A stretch of 64,000 bases of DNA from Methylococcales bacterium (GCA_028715725.1 JAQURG010000003.1:62001-126000), one strand, 5' to 3'. Positions 44,989-55,141 are shown, counted from the first letter of the stretch. Program-made: numbers and translations. Notes: generated from the sequence alone by a model not told the origin.

Positions 44989-45744
44989 ATGCTTAGTATT
45001 AAAGATTTAACCGTCAACGTGAACGACAAACAAATTCTCAAAGGTATTAACCTTGAGATTAAACCGGGCGAGATTCATGCCATTATGGGACCTAACGGTT
45101 CCGGTAAAAGCACCTTGTCACATGTGTTGTCAGGCAAGGCAGGTTATACGGTAACCGGCGGATCGGCGACTTACCAAGGTAAAGATTTACTGGAAATGTC
45201 GCCTGAAATCAGGGCGCGCGAAGGCGTGTTTTTAGCGTTCCAGTATCCAGTTGAAATTCCCGGCGTCAGCAATATTTATTTATTAAAAGCGGCGCTGAAC
45301 TCTATTCGTAAACATAATGACCAGCCTGAAGTCGATGCGATGGATTTTTTAACGCTGGTTAAAGAAAAAGTGTGTTTGCTGGAAATGGATGAGAAATTTC
45401 TCTACCGTGCAGTTAACGAAGGTTTTTCCGGCGGGGAAAAGAAGCGTAATGAAATTCTGCAAATGGCTATTTTGGAACCGAAGCTGTGCATTATGGATGA
45501 AACCGACTCGGGCCTGGATATCGACGCCTTGAAAATAGTCGCGGAAGGCGTTAATTCACTGCGCTCGGCCGAACGTTCGTTTGTGATGGTGACTCATTAC
45601 CAGCGCTTGCTGGACTATATTAAACCGGACTTTGTCCACGTTCTGGCGCAGGGCAGGATTGTCAAATCCGGCGGTCCTGAGCTGGCATTAGAGTTGGAAG
45701 AAAAAGGTTACGGTTGGGTTGAAGATAATCAGGCGGCGGCATAA
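44989..45744 (+). CDS. sufC: Fe-S cluster assembly ATPase SufC
   Basis: A 251-residue cytosolic ABC-type ATPase that drives the SufBC2D complex. Walker A is GPNGSGKST near residue 34-42, the Q-loop [13 protein letters not shown], signature [11 protein letters not shown], Walker [12 protein letters not shown] and switch His in VTHYQRLL. No membrane partner, as usual for SufC. sufD begins directly after its stop codon. Confidence 0.97.
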   Translation: MLSIKDLTVNVNDKQILKGINLEIKPGEIHAIMGPNGSGKSTLSHVLSGKAGYTVTGGSATYQGKDLLEMSPEIRAREGVFLAFQYPVEIPGVSNIYLLKAALNSIRKHNDQPEVDAMDFLTLVKEKVCLLEMDEKFLYRAVNEGFSGGEKKRNEILQMAILEPKLCIMDETDSGLDIDALKIVAEGVNSLRSAERSFVMVTHYQRLLDYIKPDFVHVLAQGRIVKSGGPELALELEEKGYGWVEDNQAAA

Positions 45745-47097
45745 ATGAATACGGCAACAGCAACCCGTTACGCGGTTAAGTATCAAGCAATAGCATCTGC
45801 ATTGCCGGGACAAACACTGCCATGGTTACAAACATTAAGGGCTGAGGCATTGATGGCATTCTCGGAAAGTGGCTTTCCGTCGCCGCGTGAAGAAGAATGG
45901 CGTTATACCAATGTCTCAGCGATTGAGAAAAAACTGTTTTCACCGTCAATAAGTTTGCCTGCCGGCAGCATTGATGCACAATGGCTGAAATCGTATCAAC
46001 TGCAAGATGCCTGGGTCCTGGTTTTAGTGAATGGACATTTCTCAGCAGAACTTTCGGTTTTAGATGATTTGCCGGAAGCCGTTTCAGTCATGAGCATGGC
46101 TGAAGCATTGGCAAAACAGCCGGATCAGGTGCAAAAGCATCTGGGCTTGGCAACCGCTCAATCAGAGCACGGCTTTGTCGCTTTCAATACTGCATGGTTT
46201 ACCGATGGCTTGTTTGTGCATGTGCCGGCCAAACAGGTCTTGGATAGACCGATACAGCTTCTGCATATTGTGACGGATGCCGATATCATGTCGACAACGC
46301 GCAATATCATTATTGTGGATGAAATGGCTGAAGCTAAAGTGATAGAGATTTTTATCGGTGTGTACTCCGCAACAAGCTCGGAGATCGTCGCGGACAATGC
46401 CTATTTAACAGCCGCAGTCACTGAAGTTTATGTGGGACAAAATGCCGATCTGACGCTGTATAAAATGCAAAGCGAGTCTGAAAAAGCCTACCATTTCGGC
46501 GGCAGCTATATTAAGCAAGCAAGAGATGCGCGCTTTACTCACCACAATTTTGCCTTTGGCGGCTTGCTGGCTCGCAGCGATATTCATGCCGATCTGGATC
46601 ATGCGTCGGAATGTGAACTAAACGGCTTGTACCTGGGCTCCAAACGTCAGCATATCGACAATCATACCCGCATCAATCATTTAAAGCCTTATGCAGTCAG
46701 CCGTGAAGTCTATAAAGGCGTGCTTGATGACAGGGCCAGAGGCGTATTTCAGGGACGGGTGATTGTGGCTATTGATGCGCAACAAACCGACTCCCAAATG
46801 AATAACCGCAACCTGCTGCTATCGGATGACGCCGAAGCAGACACCAAACCGCAACTGGAAATTTATGCCGATGATGTCAAATGCGGGCATGGTGTAACGG
46901 TTGGACAACTGGATGAAAAATCTATTTTTTATTTGCAGTCACGCGGTATTGATGAGGAAACAGCGCGTAACATGCTGACCTTTGCGTTTGCTAATGAAAT
47001 GGTCGACAAGATCAAAATTAAAGGTTTACACGATATGGTTTTAGAACAAGTATTAACGCGCTTTCCGCAGGAAGGCGTGAACAAGGAATGGTTATGA
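45745..47097 (+). CDS. sufD: Fe-S cluster assembly protein SufD
   Basis: A 450-residue SufD, paralogue of SufB and partner in the scaffold complex. N-terminal helical part includes FPSPREEEWRYTNVS; the beta-helix core follows; KCGHGVTVGQLDEKSIFYLQSRGIDEE-type C-terminus carries the conserved Cys/His (DDVKCGHGVTVGQLD). It abuts sufC and overlaps sufS by ATGA. Confidence 0.96.
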   Translation: MNTATATRYAVKYQAIASALPGQTLPWLQTLRAEALMAFSESGFPSPREEEWRYTNVSAIEKKLFSPSISLPAGSIDAQWLKSYQLQDAWVLVLVNGHFSAELSVLDDLPEAVSVMSMAEALAKQPDQVQKHLGLATAQSEHGFVAFNTAWFTDGLFVHVPAKQVLDRPIQLLHIVTDADIMSTTRNIIIVDEMAEAKVIEIFIGVYSATSSEIVADNAYLTAAVTEVYVGQNADLTLYKMQSESEKAYHFGGSYIKQARDARFTHHNFAFGGLLARSDIHADLDHASECELNGLYLGSKRQHIDNHTRINHLKPYAVSREVYKGVLDDRARGVFQGRVIVAIDAQQTDSQMNNRNLLLSDDAEADTKPQLEIYADDVKCGHGVTVGQLDEKSIFYLQSRGIDEETARNMLTFAFANEMVDKIKIKGLHDMVLEQVLTRFPQEGVNKEWL

Positions 47098-48320
47098 CGA
47101 TAGCTCTGGACGTTAATAGAATCCGCGCCGATTTTCCCATATTGGCAGAAAAGATACGCAACAAGCCGCTGGTTTATCTGGATAACGCGGCCTCCTGCCA
47201 AAAGCCGCAAGCGGTTATCGATAGCATCGTGCATTTGTATAGCCATGATTATGCGAACGTGCATCGCGGCGTGCATACCTTGAGTGTGCGCTCTACCGAT
47301 AAATTTGAAGGCGCGCGCGCCAAGGTTAAAGACTTTATCAATGCGGCCAGCGAAAAAGAGATCATTTTTGTCAGAGGCGCTACAGAAGCGATCAATCTAG
47401 TCGCGCAGAGTTATGGCAGAACCCATATCCAGGCCGGTGACGAAATTTTAATTACCGCCATGGAGCATCATTCCAATATCGTACCCTGGCAAATACTCTG
47501 CCAGCAGACCGGAGCCATTTTAAAAGTTGCGCCGATTAATCTGCAAGGCGAATTGATTTATGATGAGTTTGAAAAACTGATTAGTGATAAAACCAGGCTG
47601 GTTTCAGTGGTGCACATGTCCAATGCGTTGGGCACGATTAATCCGGTTAAAAGAATTGTTGCAGCGGCCCATGCCAAAGGCATTCCGGTACTGCTGGATG
47701 GCGCGCAGGCTATTCCGCATATGGCGGTTGACGTGCAGGACCTGGATTGCGACTTCTACGTTTTTTCAGGCCACAAACTTTATGCGCCTTCAGGCATAGG
47801 CGTACTCTACGGCAAACAGGCTTTACTGGAAGCCATGCCGCCGTATCAGGGCGGCGGCGATATGATCCGCAAAGTCACCTTCGAAGAAACCGAATATAAT
47901 GTATTGCCCTATAAATTTGAAGCAGGCACGCCGAATATTGCCGATGTGGTAGGTTTGGGCGCAGCCATTGATTATCTCAATGCAATCGGCATGAACAATA
48001 TTGCCGCTTATGAAGCCGAGCTGCTGGATTACGCCACTACAAAAGCCAGACAAATTAAAGGGCTTCGGATTATTGGCGAGGCCGAACATAAAGGTGCCAT
48101 ATTGGCTTTCGTGCTGGATAGAATTCATCCGCACGATATCGGCACCATGCTGGACAGTTTGGGTATTGCAGTCCGTGCCGGACATCATTGCGCGATGCCG
48201 GTAATGGATGTTTTCAAAATTCCCGCGACGGCGAGAGCATCGTTTGCAATGTATAACACCAAAGAAGAAATTGATGTTTTAATGAAAGGCATAGAGTCCT
48301 TGATCGAGGTATTTGGCTAA
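47094..48320 (+). CDS. sufS: Cysteine desulfurase SufS
   Basis: A 408-residue PLP-dependent group II cysteine desulfurase supplying sulfur for cluster assembly. The PLP Lys is in FSGHKLYAPSGIG near residue 227 and the catalytic Cys in RAGHHCAMPVM near 366; ATEAINLVAQSYG and EHHSNIVPWQ are typical. The start is ATG at 47094, overlapping the sufD stop by ATGA; two upstream codons in frame would be nonstandard. Partner is SufU next door, not SufE. Confidence 0.96.
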   Translation: MTIALDVNRIRADFPILAEKIRNKPLVYLDNAASCQKPQAVIDSIVHLYSHDYANVHRGVHTLSVRSTDKFEGARAKVKDFINAASEKEIIFVRGATEAINLVAQSYGRTHIQAGDEILITAMEHHSNIVPWQILCQQTGAILKVAPINLQGELIYDEFEKLISDKTRLVSVVHMSNALGTINPVKRIVAAAHAKGIPVLLDGAQAIPHMAVDVQDLDCDFYVFSGHKLYAPSGIGVLYGKQALLEAMPPYQGGGDMIRKVTFEETEYNVLPYKFEAGTPNIADVVGLGAAIDYLNAIGMNNIAAYEAELLDYATTKARQIKGLRIIGEAEHKGAILAFVLDRIHPHDIGTMLDSLGIAVRAGHHCAMPVMDVFKIPATARASFAMYNTKEEIDVLMKGIESLIEVFG

Positions 48321-48772
48321 TGTTTGATGATTTACGCGACCTCTATCAAGAGGTTATTTTTGACCACAACCGTAACCCTCGCAATTTCAGGGTTATGGAA
48401 AGTCCCGACCGCAAAGTGGAAGGCTTTAACCCCTTATGCGGCGATCGCCTGACCTTATATTTGAAGATGGATGGCGATACGATTACCGATGCCAGCTTTC
48501 AGGGTTCGGGTTGCGCCATTTCCACTGCATCTGTTTCGCTGATGACAGAAATAGTCAAAGGCAAAACCGAACAGGAAGCCGAAGACTTGTTTAAAAAATT
48601 CCACGAAATGACTACCGGCAAAGACGAGCAGATGAATCTTGAAGCCGTCGGTAAACTGGCGGTATTAGCCGGCGTGCGAGAATATCCGGCTCGGGTCAAA
48701 TGTGCGACACTGGCCTGGCATACACTGGATGCGGCATTGAAAAACGAGCAAAAGTCTATTTCAACAGAATAG
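48320..48772 (+). CDS. sufU: SUF system sulfur transfer/scaffold protein SufU
   Basis: A 150-residue IscU-fold protein of the SufU branch. Cys40 with Asp42 (NPLCGDRL), Cys65 (GSGCAIS) and Cys128 (RVKCATLAW) are the zinc/sulfur-transfer residues; the insertion of about 20 residues between the second and third Cys (MTTGKDEQMNLEAVG) marks SufU as opposed to IscU. It receives sulfur from SufS. Start overlaps the SufS stop by one base (TAATG). Confidence 0.94.
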   Translation: MFDDLRDLYQEVIFDHNRNPRNFRVMESPDRKVEGFNPLCGDRLTLYLKMDGDTITDASFQGSGCAISTASVSLMTEIVKGKTEQEAEDLFKKFHEMTTGKDEQMNLEAVGKLAVLAGVREYPARVKCATLAWHTLDAALKNEQKSISTE

Positions 48773-48830
48773 TAATTGTCCACGAAGGGGCGAAGATTTC
48801 TCTTCAGGTTCTGAGTGGCTAATTTAATCC

Positions 48831-49613
48831 ATGAGCACGAAAATATCGCAGCAATACCTCGGAAAGGTGGGCGTACTTTATTTAGGTCTGGGCGATAGGC
48901 TGCCGTTCGAACAGCTTGCAGAAAGATTGGGCGTCCCATTATATCAGTCGCTCAATAGCAACAGTCCGGAAGAGTTTTTTTTAACCTGGCGGGATGGCTG
49001 TTTAAAACTGCTCGACAGAGAACTGTTTAAAAAAGGCGGCTTAACCGTCGATATCGAACCGCGTAATGGTGAACAACGTTCGTGGCCCGCCCCCAAAGAC
49101 GGCGCTTTAGCTCAGGCGCTTGGCCGAAAAACAAAAACCGTTGTTGACGCGACTACCGGCTGGGGTCAGGACAGCCTGCATATCTTTCGTATGGGCTATG
49201 AGTTATTATGTATAGAGCGTTCTCCAATCATGGCTGAGTTGCTGACAGACGGCTTTATGCGCTTGGCACAGCAGGACTGGATGCAAAAACTCAATCTGCA
49301 GACCCCCGGATTACTCACAGGCAATGCTATCGACCTGCTGGCAAGCCTGGAAAGCACGCCTGATTGTGTCTACATTGACCCCATGTTTCCACCCAAACGA
49401 AAAAAAACAGCGCTAGCAAAAAAATCAATGAGGATATTGCGCGACCTGTTGGGCGATGATCAAGATAAGGAACAGCTTTTTGAGGCCGCTTTAAACTCAG
49501 CCGATAAGCGGGTGGTGGTAAAAAGCCCGGATTACGGGGAACCCTTGGGCGGCAAACCCGATGAAAGCTTCCAGGGCAAGTTGTTACGTTTTGATGTTTA
49601 TTTTAAAAACTGA
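48831..49613 (+). CDS. rsmJ: 16S rRNA (guanine-1516-N2)-methyltransferase
   Basis: A 260-residue SAM-dependent methyltransferase matching RsmJ, which methylates G1516 of 16S rRNA. VDATTGWGQDSLHIFRMGY is the SAM-binding motif I, LLCIERSPIMAELLTDG motif II and CVYIDPMFPPKRKK the catalytic motif IV (DPMFP). E. coli RsmJ is 250 residues. It follows sufU by 58 bases and may be read through from the suf operon. Confidence 0.93.
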   Translation: MSTKISQQYLGKVGVLYLGLGDRLPFEQLAERLGVPLYQSLNSNSPEEFFLTWRDGCLKLLDRELFKKGGLTVDIEPRNGEQRSWPAPKDGALAQALGRKTKTVVDATTGWGQDSLHIFRMGYELLCIERSPIMAELLTDGFMRLAQQDWMQKLNLQTPGLLTGNAIDLLASLESTPDCVYIDPMFPPKRKKTALAKKSMRILRDLLGDDQDKEQLFEAALNSADKRVVVKSPDYGEPLGGKPDESFQGKLLRFDVYFKN

Positions 49614-49696
49614 AGGTTACCCTGGCTGCTTCAGTTCAAAAGTCGATAAAATCTCCCGCCTTCACAAGTAAAATTTAAAATTTGAGGTTAACAAGA

Positions 49697-50017
49697 ATGT
49701 CCGATTGGGTAGATGTAACAGATGCCAATGCCTTGGAAGAAGGCAAAAATATTGTCGTTGATGTCGATGGAACAGACGTTGCGGTATTTAAAATTGAAGG
49801 CGCCTTTTATGCCATTGAAGATGTATGTACTCATGATGGCGCAGAAATTGCCAGCGGCAGACTGGAAGGCGACGAGATAGTCTGCCCCCGTCATGGCGCT
49901 CGTTTTTGCGTAAAAACCGGAGCAGTAAAATCTCCGCCCGCCTATGAAGATATCCCCTGTTTCCCGTTGCGAATCGAAAATGGCAAAGTTCAGGTCAGAG
50001 ATAACCGCTGGGATTGA
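49697..50017 (+). CDS. Rieske-type ferredoxin
   Basis: A 106-residue Rieske [2Fe-2S] protein. Ligands are Cys44 and His46 (CTHDGAEI) and Cys63 and His66 (CPRHGARF). It belongs to the small non-haem-oxygenase ferredoxin group that commonly ends SUF operons. It probably supplies electrons for cluster assembly or to an oxygenase elsewhere. Start at 49697 (MSDWVDV), with GAGG 8-9 bases upstream. It is convergent with comEC. Confidence 0.9.
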   Translation: MSDWVDVTDANALEEGKNIVVDVDGTDVAVFKIEGAFYAIEDVCTHDGAEIASGRLEGDEIVCPRHGARFCVKTGAVKSPPAYEDIPCFPLRIENGKVQVRDNRWD

Positions 50018-50111
50018 ACAATTTAAATTTTTTACCCGTTAACGGCAATGCGATGCAGAGCAATTATTCCAAAAAACTGACTGGTTTCTGTACCCGCGGC
50101 ACTTTGCCGAT

Positions 50112-52373
50112 TCATTTATTATTCCAATATTTACTTTCCGCATTACGTAGCGATTTAACGGCCCGTGCATTATCCAATATACTCACTGTAATTGCTCCAC
50201 TGTCGGCGCTATTTAACCATTTTGCGCCAATTTGTTGATATCGCAGCAAAACATCATTATGAGGATGGCCGAATTGATTTCGATAACCTGCCGAAATCAG
50301 CACATACTCAGGCTGAATTGCCTGCAAAAATCCGGCTGTTGATGAGGTCTTGCTGCCGTGATGCGGTGCGACTAATACATTGGCTTTTAAACTCTCACCG
50401 TAGTTTTTAACCAGCCGGGATTCCGAAGCTTCCTCTATGTCACCCGTCAGTAACACAACTCCGTATTCAGATTGAATTTTGAGTACACAGGAACTATCGT
50501 TTTCTGAAGCCAGCACTTGAGTTGGCGACAATATAGTGAACCTCACATCATCCCATAGCCAGGATTGGCCCGCTTCACACCCCACCGGCAAATACTTGCT
50601 TAACTGCTGAGGGACACTGGTCAGCACCCGTTCTGTGGGGATGCCACGCATTAATGATGCGGCGCCGCCAATATGATCATTATCACCATGACTGATGATT
50701 AATTTGTCGAGTTTGCCGACTCCCTGTAGGCGTAAAAAAGGCAATACGACACTTTGTCCCAAATCGCTTTCAGCGGAAAATTTTGCTCCGGTATCATAAA
50801 CCAGCCAATGATGAGCGGTCTGAACGACGACTGATAAACCCTGTCCGACGTCCAGCAAGGTCATATTGATATCGCCTTTTTCCAGGTGTTTTGACTCAGT
50901 GAAAATTAACGGTAAAAACATCACCAGACTTAACCATCGCGCCGGAACGCCCATCGGAGCAAGCAGAATTAAAATGCCGGGTATGGCGGACAGTAACGCC
51001 CAGACTGAAGGTTGGGCATGACTTATTGTTGCAAATGGCAACTCTGCCAGGTGAACTAACATCCACCATAAGCCTTTCAAGACAGCTTCAACCGCAAGAA
51101 AAAGCTTGCCCGCCAACAAAGGCGAAATAAACATGACTAAAATCGCCAGCAGCGACACCGGCACAACCATCAAGCTGATAAGCGGCACAGCAACAAAATT
51201 AGCCAGGGGCGAACAGACTGAGACCTGCTGGAAAAAGAACAATAACAGCGGAGACAAGCCCACCGACGTTGCCCAGTTGATCTTTACCATTTCCTCAAGA
51301 TAACCGGATTTTCCTAAACGTCCGGCAATCACGTAAACGATGAGGCTAACGGCAAGAAAAGACAGCCAGAAACCTGCCGCAAGAACCGCTGTGGGATCAG
51401 CTATTAATACCGCAAACAGGGCAATTGCCAACGTATTAAAGGGATGAAGGTTCCGTTGGCTGAAAATAGCGAACATGACAATGGCCAGCATGATCACCGC
51501 GCGTTGGGTCGGCACCGAAAAGCCTGCTAATCCTGCATAAAAAACCGCGACAGTTAACGCCACAACGGCGGCTACTCTTTGAGGAGACCACGTTAACAGC
51601 CCCGTCCACGCCCACAATCTAAGGGCTAAAAAATAAGCCAGACCAGCGATCAGGCCAATATGCGAGCCGGAAATAACAACCAGATGAGTCGTTCCGGTTG
51701 TGCGAAATACTTCCCATTGATTTTGTGTAATACCGGCGCTGTCGCCAATGGTCAATGCCTTTATCAAAGCGAGAGCGGGGCTGTCGTTTAATAGGCCTGA
51801 CAACCGGTCAGTAATATTTTGCCGCCATACGGCAATGCTGGTCCAGGCTGAATCGCGTCCCAATAAAACCGGTTTTGGCGAAGGCCGTACATAACCTGTC
51901 GCAGCAATGCCTTCGGTGAACAACCAGCGTTCGTAATCAAAGCCGCCCGGATTCAAGCTGCCATGCGGGCGTTTCAACCTGACTGTTATAGACCAGCGTT
52001 GGCCGGCCTTGATAGGTTGATCGGGATAATACCAGCTTAATCTTATTTTGGATGGCAGCTTTTGCTCTGACTGAGTGACAATAAAATTAAAGCGCGTCTG
52101 CCTTTCATCCGATTCCGGAAGGTCCGCAATAATGCCTTCGACCGGAATATCAAGGCCTTCAAGCGGCTCAGGCAGCCGGTCGGCTAATTCAAACATGGCA
52201 AATACTATTGCCCACAGCAAACCCAGCATAAAAAATAGCCACCGCCAATAACGCAGCCCTGCCAGAATCCCCGCCATTATGCCGGCGGCTATCAACCACT
52301 GACTATTCGGCAATGACGAAAATTGCTGAACTAACAGTAGTCCGGCTAAAAACGACAGAGCGGATGTAATCAT
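50112..52373 (-). CDS. comEC: DNA internalisation channel protein ComEC/Rec2
   Basis: A 753-residue polytopic protein for entry of single-stranded DNA through the inner membrane in natural transformation. Order: N-terminal DUF4131/OB part (residues about 25-175, VEGIIADLPESDERQTRF), competence membrane domain (about 200-480, HLVVISGSHIGLIAG), and a C-terminal metallo-beta-lactamase-like domain with LLDVGQGLSVVV, LIISHGDNDHIGG and LVAPHHGSKTSS. All metal-binding residues are present. Complete, so the organism could be transformable, which fits the presence of acquired DNA in this window. Confidence 0.94.
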   Translation of the reverse strand: MITSALSFLAGLLLVQQFSSLPNSQWLIAAGIMAGILAGLRYWRWLFFMLGLLWAIVFAMFELADRLPEPLEGLDIPVEGIIADLPESDERQTRFNFIVTQSEQKLPSKIRLSWYYPDQPIKAGQRWSITVRLKRPHGSLNPGGFDYERWLFTEGIAATGYVRPSPKPVLLGRDSAWTSIAVWRQNITDRLSGLLNDSPALALIKALTIGDSAGITQNQWEVFRTTGTTHLVVISGSHIGLIAGLAYFLALRLWAWTGLLTWSPQRVAAVVALTVAVFYAGLAGFSVPTQRAVIMLAIVMFAIFSQRNLHPFNTLAIALFAVLIADPTAVLAAGFWLSFLAVSLIVYVIAGRLGKSGYLEEMVKINWATSVGLSPLLLFFFQQVSVCSPLANFVAVPLISLMVVPVSLLAILVMFISPLLAGKLFLAVEAVLKGLWWMLVHLAELPFATISHAQPSVWALLSAIPGILILLAPMGVPARWLSLVMFLPLIFTESKHLEKGDINMTLLDVGQGLSVVVQTAHHWLVYDTGAKFSAESDLGQSVVLPFLRLQGVGKLDKLIISHGDNDHIGGAASLMRGIPTERVLTSVPQQLSKYLPVGCEAGQSWLWDDVRFTILSPTQVLASENDSSCVLKIQSEYGVVLLTGDIEEASESRLVKNYGESLKANVLVAPHHGSKTSSTAGFLQAIQPEYVLISAGYRNQFGHPHNDVLLRYQQIGAKWLNSADSGAITVSILDNARAVKSLRNAESKYWNNK

Positions 52374-52591
52374 TTAGCTCCTTGATATTTTTGAGGCTGA
52401 CAGAAACCTGATAAACTTAGCGGTGCTTACAGCAAAGGGTGGAAGCCATTCTACATGGCTACAGGCGAACGGTGGTTGTGCTCCGTTTGTGCTGAATACT
52501 TTTGATAATGCCAGGTAGAGCTTTGGCGAACCACATACCTGATTTTGTAAGTATCTCACTTAGCTTATAAATAACCTTAATTCTAAAGACG

Positions 52592-53140
52592 ATGGCCAAA
52601 AAATTTATACAAAAACTGATCCATAAATTTATACCTGACCATGATGTCATTAAAAAGCATAAAAATCTTCAGTTTCTTGGCGATAAACTGCTTGAACCCA
52701 ATCTCTGGCATTTGAATCGGCATTCCGTCGCCAAAGCTTTCGCAGTGGGTCTTTTTTGTGCATGGATTCCGGCTCCCGGGCAAATGGCTATTGCGGCGGC
52801 AGGAGCCTTCTATTTCAGGGCAAACTTGCTTATTTCCGTAGCGCTGGTTTGGTTAACTAACCCTGTCACGATGCCGCCGCTGTTTTATTTTGCTTACCGG
52901 GTAGGGCTTACCATCCTGAATCTTCCCGATGCTTCTTTTTCACTGGATGCCATATTATCCGGCGAGATTTTGTTTCCCTTCCTGACGGGTTGCCTGGTTT
53001 TAGGCATCGTTTGTTCTACAGTGGGTTATTTTGGAATTAATTATTTCTGGCGCTACCATGCGACTAAAAAATGGGCAACAAGAAAGCAAACCCGTAAAAA
53101 CAAGTCTTCCAAAAAGAATCCATTTAGATCAATTTATTAA
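52592..53140 (+). CDS. DUF2062 membrane protein
   Basis: A 182-residue protein of the DUF2062 family, often beside comEC, lpxK or glycosyltransferase genes. Three membrane segments: about residues 49-75 (VAKAFAVGLFCAWIPAPGQM, with the conserved P-x-P-G-Q), 80-105 (VWLTNPVTMPPLFYFAY) and 125-150, then a strongly basic C-terminal tail (KKWATRKQTRKNKSSKK). Function is unknown. Divergent from comEC. Confidence 0.85.
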   Translation: MAKKFIQKLIHKFIPDHDVIKKHKNLQFLGDKLLEPNLWHLNRHSVAKAFAVGLFCAWIPAPGQMAIAAAGAFYFRANLLISVALVWLTNPVTMPPLFYFAYRVGLTILNLPDASFSLDAILSGEILFPFLTGCLVLGIVCSTVGYFGINYFWRYHATKKWATRKQTRKNKSSKKNPFRSIY

Positions 53141-53198
53141 TATACCGTCAAAAGCTAGAACCGCCGGGTACACGATGCGTACCTGGCTGACTCAAGCC

Positions 53199-53879
53199 CT
53201 AGCCTGTAATCACGCCGTCTTCCATATGTAACACCTTGCCCATTTTTGCGGCCAGATCATGATCATGAGTCACTACCAAAAAGCTGACATTCAGCTCCTG
53301 GTTTAATTCCAGCATTAACTGATAAACCTGATCGGCGGTTTTACTGTCGAGATTTCCGGTCGGCTCATCAGCCAAAACCACACCTGGCTTGTTAATTAAC
53401 GCCCTTGCCACTGCAGCGCGCTGTCTTTCGCCGCCGGATATCTCACCCGGTTTGTGTTCCATTCGATGACCCAGCCCTACCCTCTGCAATAATTCGGTGG
53501 CGCGAACAATGGCGTGTTTAACTGACTGCCCGCCAATTAACAACGGCATTGCCACATTTTCCAGAACGGTAAATTCACCCAGCAAATGATGCGACTGATA
53601 GATAAACCCCAGGGATTTATTTCTTAATTTAGCCAGTTTTGTGGCATTGACCTTATTCACACTAACTCCGTCCAGTACGACTTCGCCGCCGCTGGCTTTT
53701 TCCAGACCGCCTAACAAATGCAATAAAGTACTCTTGCCTGAACCTGACGCTCCCATGATAGCGACGCGCTCACCAACACCAATTGATAAGTTAACTCCTT
53801 TCAAGACATCAACATCGAGTCCCCCCTGGTTATAACGTTTAGTCAATTGCTGACATTGCAAAATGCTGATTTTATTCAT
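53199..53879 (-). CDS. lolD: Lipoprotein-releasing system ATPase LolD
   Basis: A 226-residue ABC ATPase of the LolCDE complex, which lifts lipoproteins from the inner membrane for carriage by LolA. Walker A MGASGSGKST, Q-loop FIYQSHHLLGEFTVLENV (LolD signature LLxEFxxxENV), ABC motif ISGGERQR, Walker B VVLADEPTGNLD and switch His in VVTHD. It overlaps lolC by 8 bases. A hairpin with near-perfect 9-bp arms lies at 53160-53185 just after its stop. Confidence 0.94.
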   Translation of the reverse strand: MNKISILQCQQLTKRYNQGGLDVDVLKGVNLSIGVGERVAIMGASGSGKSTLLHLLGGLEKASGGEVVLDGVSVNKVNATKLAKLRNKSLGFIYQSHHLLGEFTVLENVAMPLLIGGQSVKHAIVRATELLQRVGLGHRMEHKPGEISGGERQRAAVARALINKPGVVLADEPTGNLDSKTADQVYQLMLELNQELNVSFLVVTHDHDLAAKMGKVLHMEDGVITG

Positions 53880-55119
53880 ATCTTAGGACTTCCGCCGGAT
53901 TTATTTTGGACGCCTGCCAGGCAGGATAAATCGTAGCTATTAATGACAGCAGAAAAGCCATACTCGCAATCGCATAAACATCCGCCCAAACCAGCTTGGA
54001 AGGTAATTCACTAATATAGTAAACATCGGCCGCCATAAACTGCACCTGAAATAATTTTTCAATCGCGGGCACAATGGTTTCCACATTCAATGCCAGCAAT
54101 ATTCCGCCAGCCGTTCCCAGCAATGTGCCGACAACCCCGATGATCGTTCCCAACACCATAAAGATCCCCATTACTGAACCTGATGTAAGTCCCTGGGTTT
54201 TCAGAATCGCTATATCGCCCCGCTTATCAGTAACCACCATCACCAGCGTCGAAACAATATTGAAAGCCGCTACCGCAACTATTAACAACAGGATAATAAA
54301 CATCACCCGCTTTTCTGTCTGTATCGCCCGGAAAAAATTATTATGCGCCAGGGTCCAGTCACTGACCTGGTAATTGTCAGAAAGAGCGCTTGCAAGCGAC
54401 TGCGTTATTTGCGGCGCATTAAACAAATCATCCAGCTTTATGCGCAAGCCTGAGACAGCATTCTCCATACGGAATAATTTAGCCGCATCTTCGATATTAA
54501 TGAGCGCCATATTACGATCATACTCATACATGCCCACCTTAAAAACGCCAACCACAGTAAAGCGCCGCATTCTGGGTACAATACCGGCTGGCGTGGAATT
54601 AATTTGCGGACTGATCACTGTGATTTTATCGCCGACGATAACGCCCAGGTAATTAGCCAGTTCAAGCCCTAAAACAATGCCGTATTGACCTGCAATCAAA
54701 TCAGACAGTTGGCCCGCTTTCATTTTATCGGCAACCTCTGAAACTTTTGATTCATAATCCGGCATTATCCCGTTTAGCATGGTCCCGCTGACTCGCCGGT
54801 CAGCATTGATCATCACTTGCCCGCTGATAAACGGAGCTGCGCCTTCTACATGCGGGAAATCTTTGAGTTTTTGATCCAGTTCATGCCAGTCATCTAACTG
54901 GCCGTATCTACCGGTGACGGTAGCATGTGAAGTCATACCGAGAATCCGTTCGCGTAATTCGGCTTCAAAGCCATTCATCACAGACAAAACGGTAATCAGC
55001 GCAGTCACACCCAAGGCAATTCCCAGGATAGAGGTTAAGGTGATAAAGGAAATAAACTGGGTGCGACGCTTGGCTCGCGTATAGCGCAAGCCGATATAAA
55101 AAGTCAGAGGTTTAAACAT
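53872..55119 (-). CDS. lolC: Lipoprotein-releasing system permease LolC/LolE
   Basis: A 415-residue permease of the LolCDE transporter. Four membrane segments: one near residue 25-48 and three in the last 150 residues; between them a large periplasmic domain that holds the lipoprotein or LolA. It starts FYIGLRYTRAKRRTQFISFIT and ends QASKINPAEVLRYE, both typical. Only one permease gene is present, so the complex is probably the LolF type with a homodimer, unless lolE lies elsewhere. Confidence 0.93.
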   Translation of the reverse strand: MFKPLTFYIGLRYTRAKRRTQFISFITLTSILGIALGVTALITVLSVMNGFEAELRERILGMTSHATVTGRYGQLDDWHELDQKLKDFPHVEGAAPFISGQVMINADRRVSGTMLNGIMPDYESKVSEVADKMKAGQLSDLIAGQYGIVLGLELANYLGVIVGDKITVISPQINSTPAGIVPRMRRFTVVGVFKVGMYEYDRNMALINIEDAAKLFRMENAVSGLRIKLDDLFNAPQITQSLASALSDNYQVSDWTLAHNNFFRAIQTEKRVMFIILLLIVAVAAFNIVSTLVMVVTDKRGDIAILKTQGLTSGSVMGIFMVLGTIIGVVGTLLGTAGGILLALNVETIVPAIEKLFQVQFMAADVYYISELPSKLVWADVYAIASMAFLLSLIATIYPAWQASKINPAEVLRYE

Positions 55120-55141
55120 GAAGTCTATAGTTTAGAAAGAA

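Noticed and set aside
50014-50238. Plus-strand frame after the Rieske ferredoxin
   Set aside because: Mostly overlaps the well-supported 3' end of comEC on the other strand.
53160-53185. Hairpin after lolD as an intrinsic terminator
   Set aside because: Good stem with one mismatch but no T-run on either strand, so it is mentioned only under lolD.
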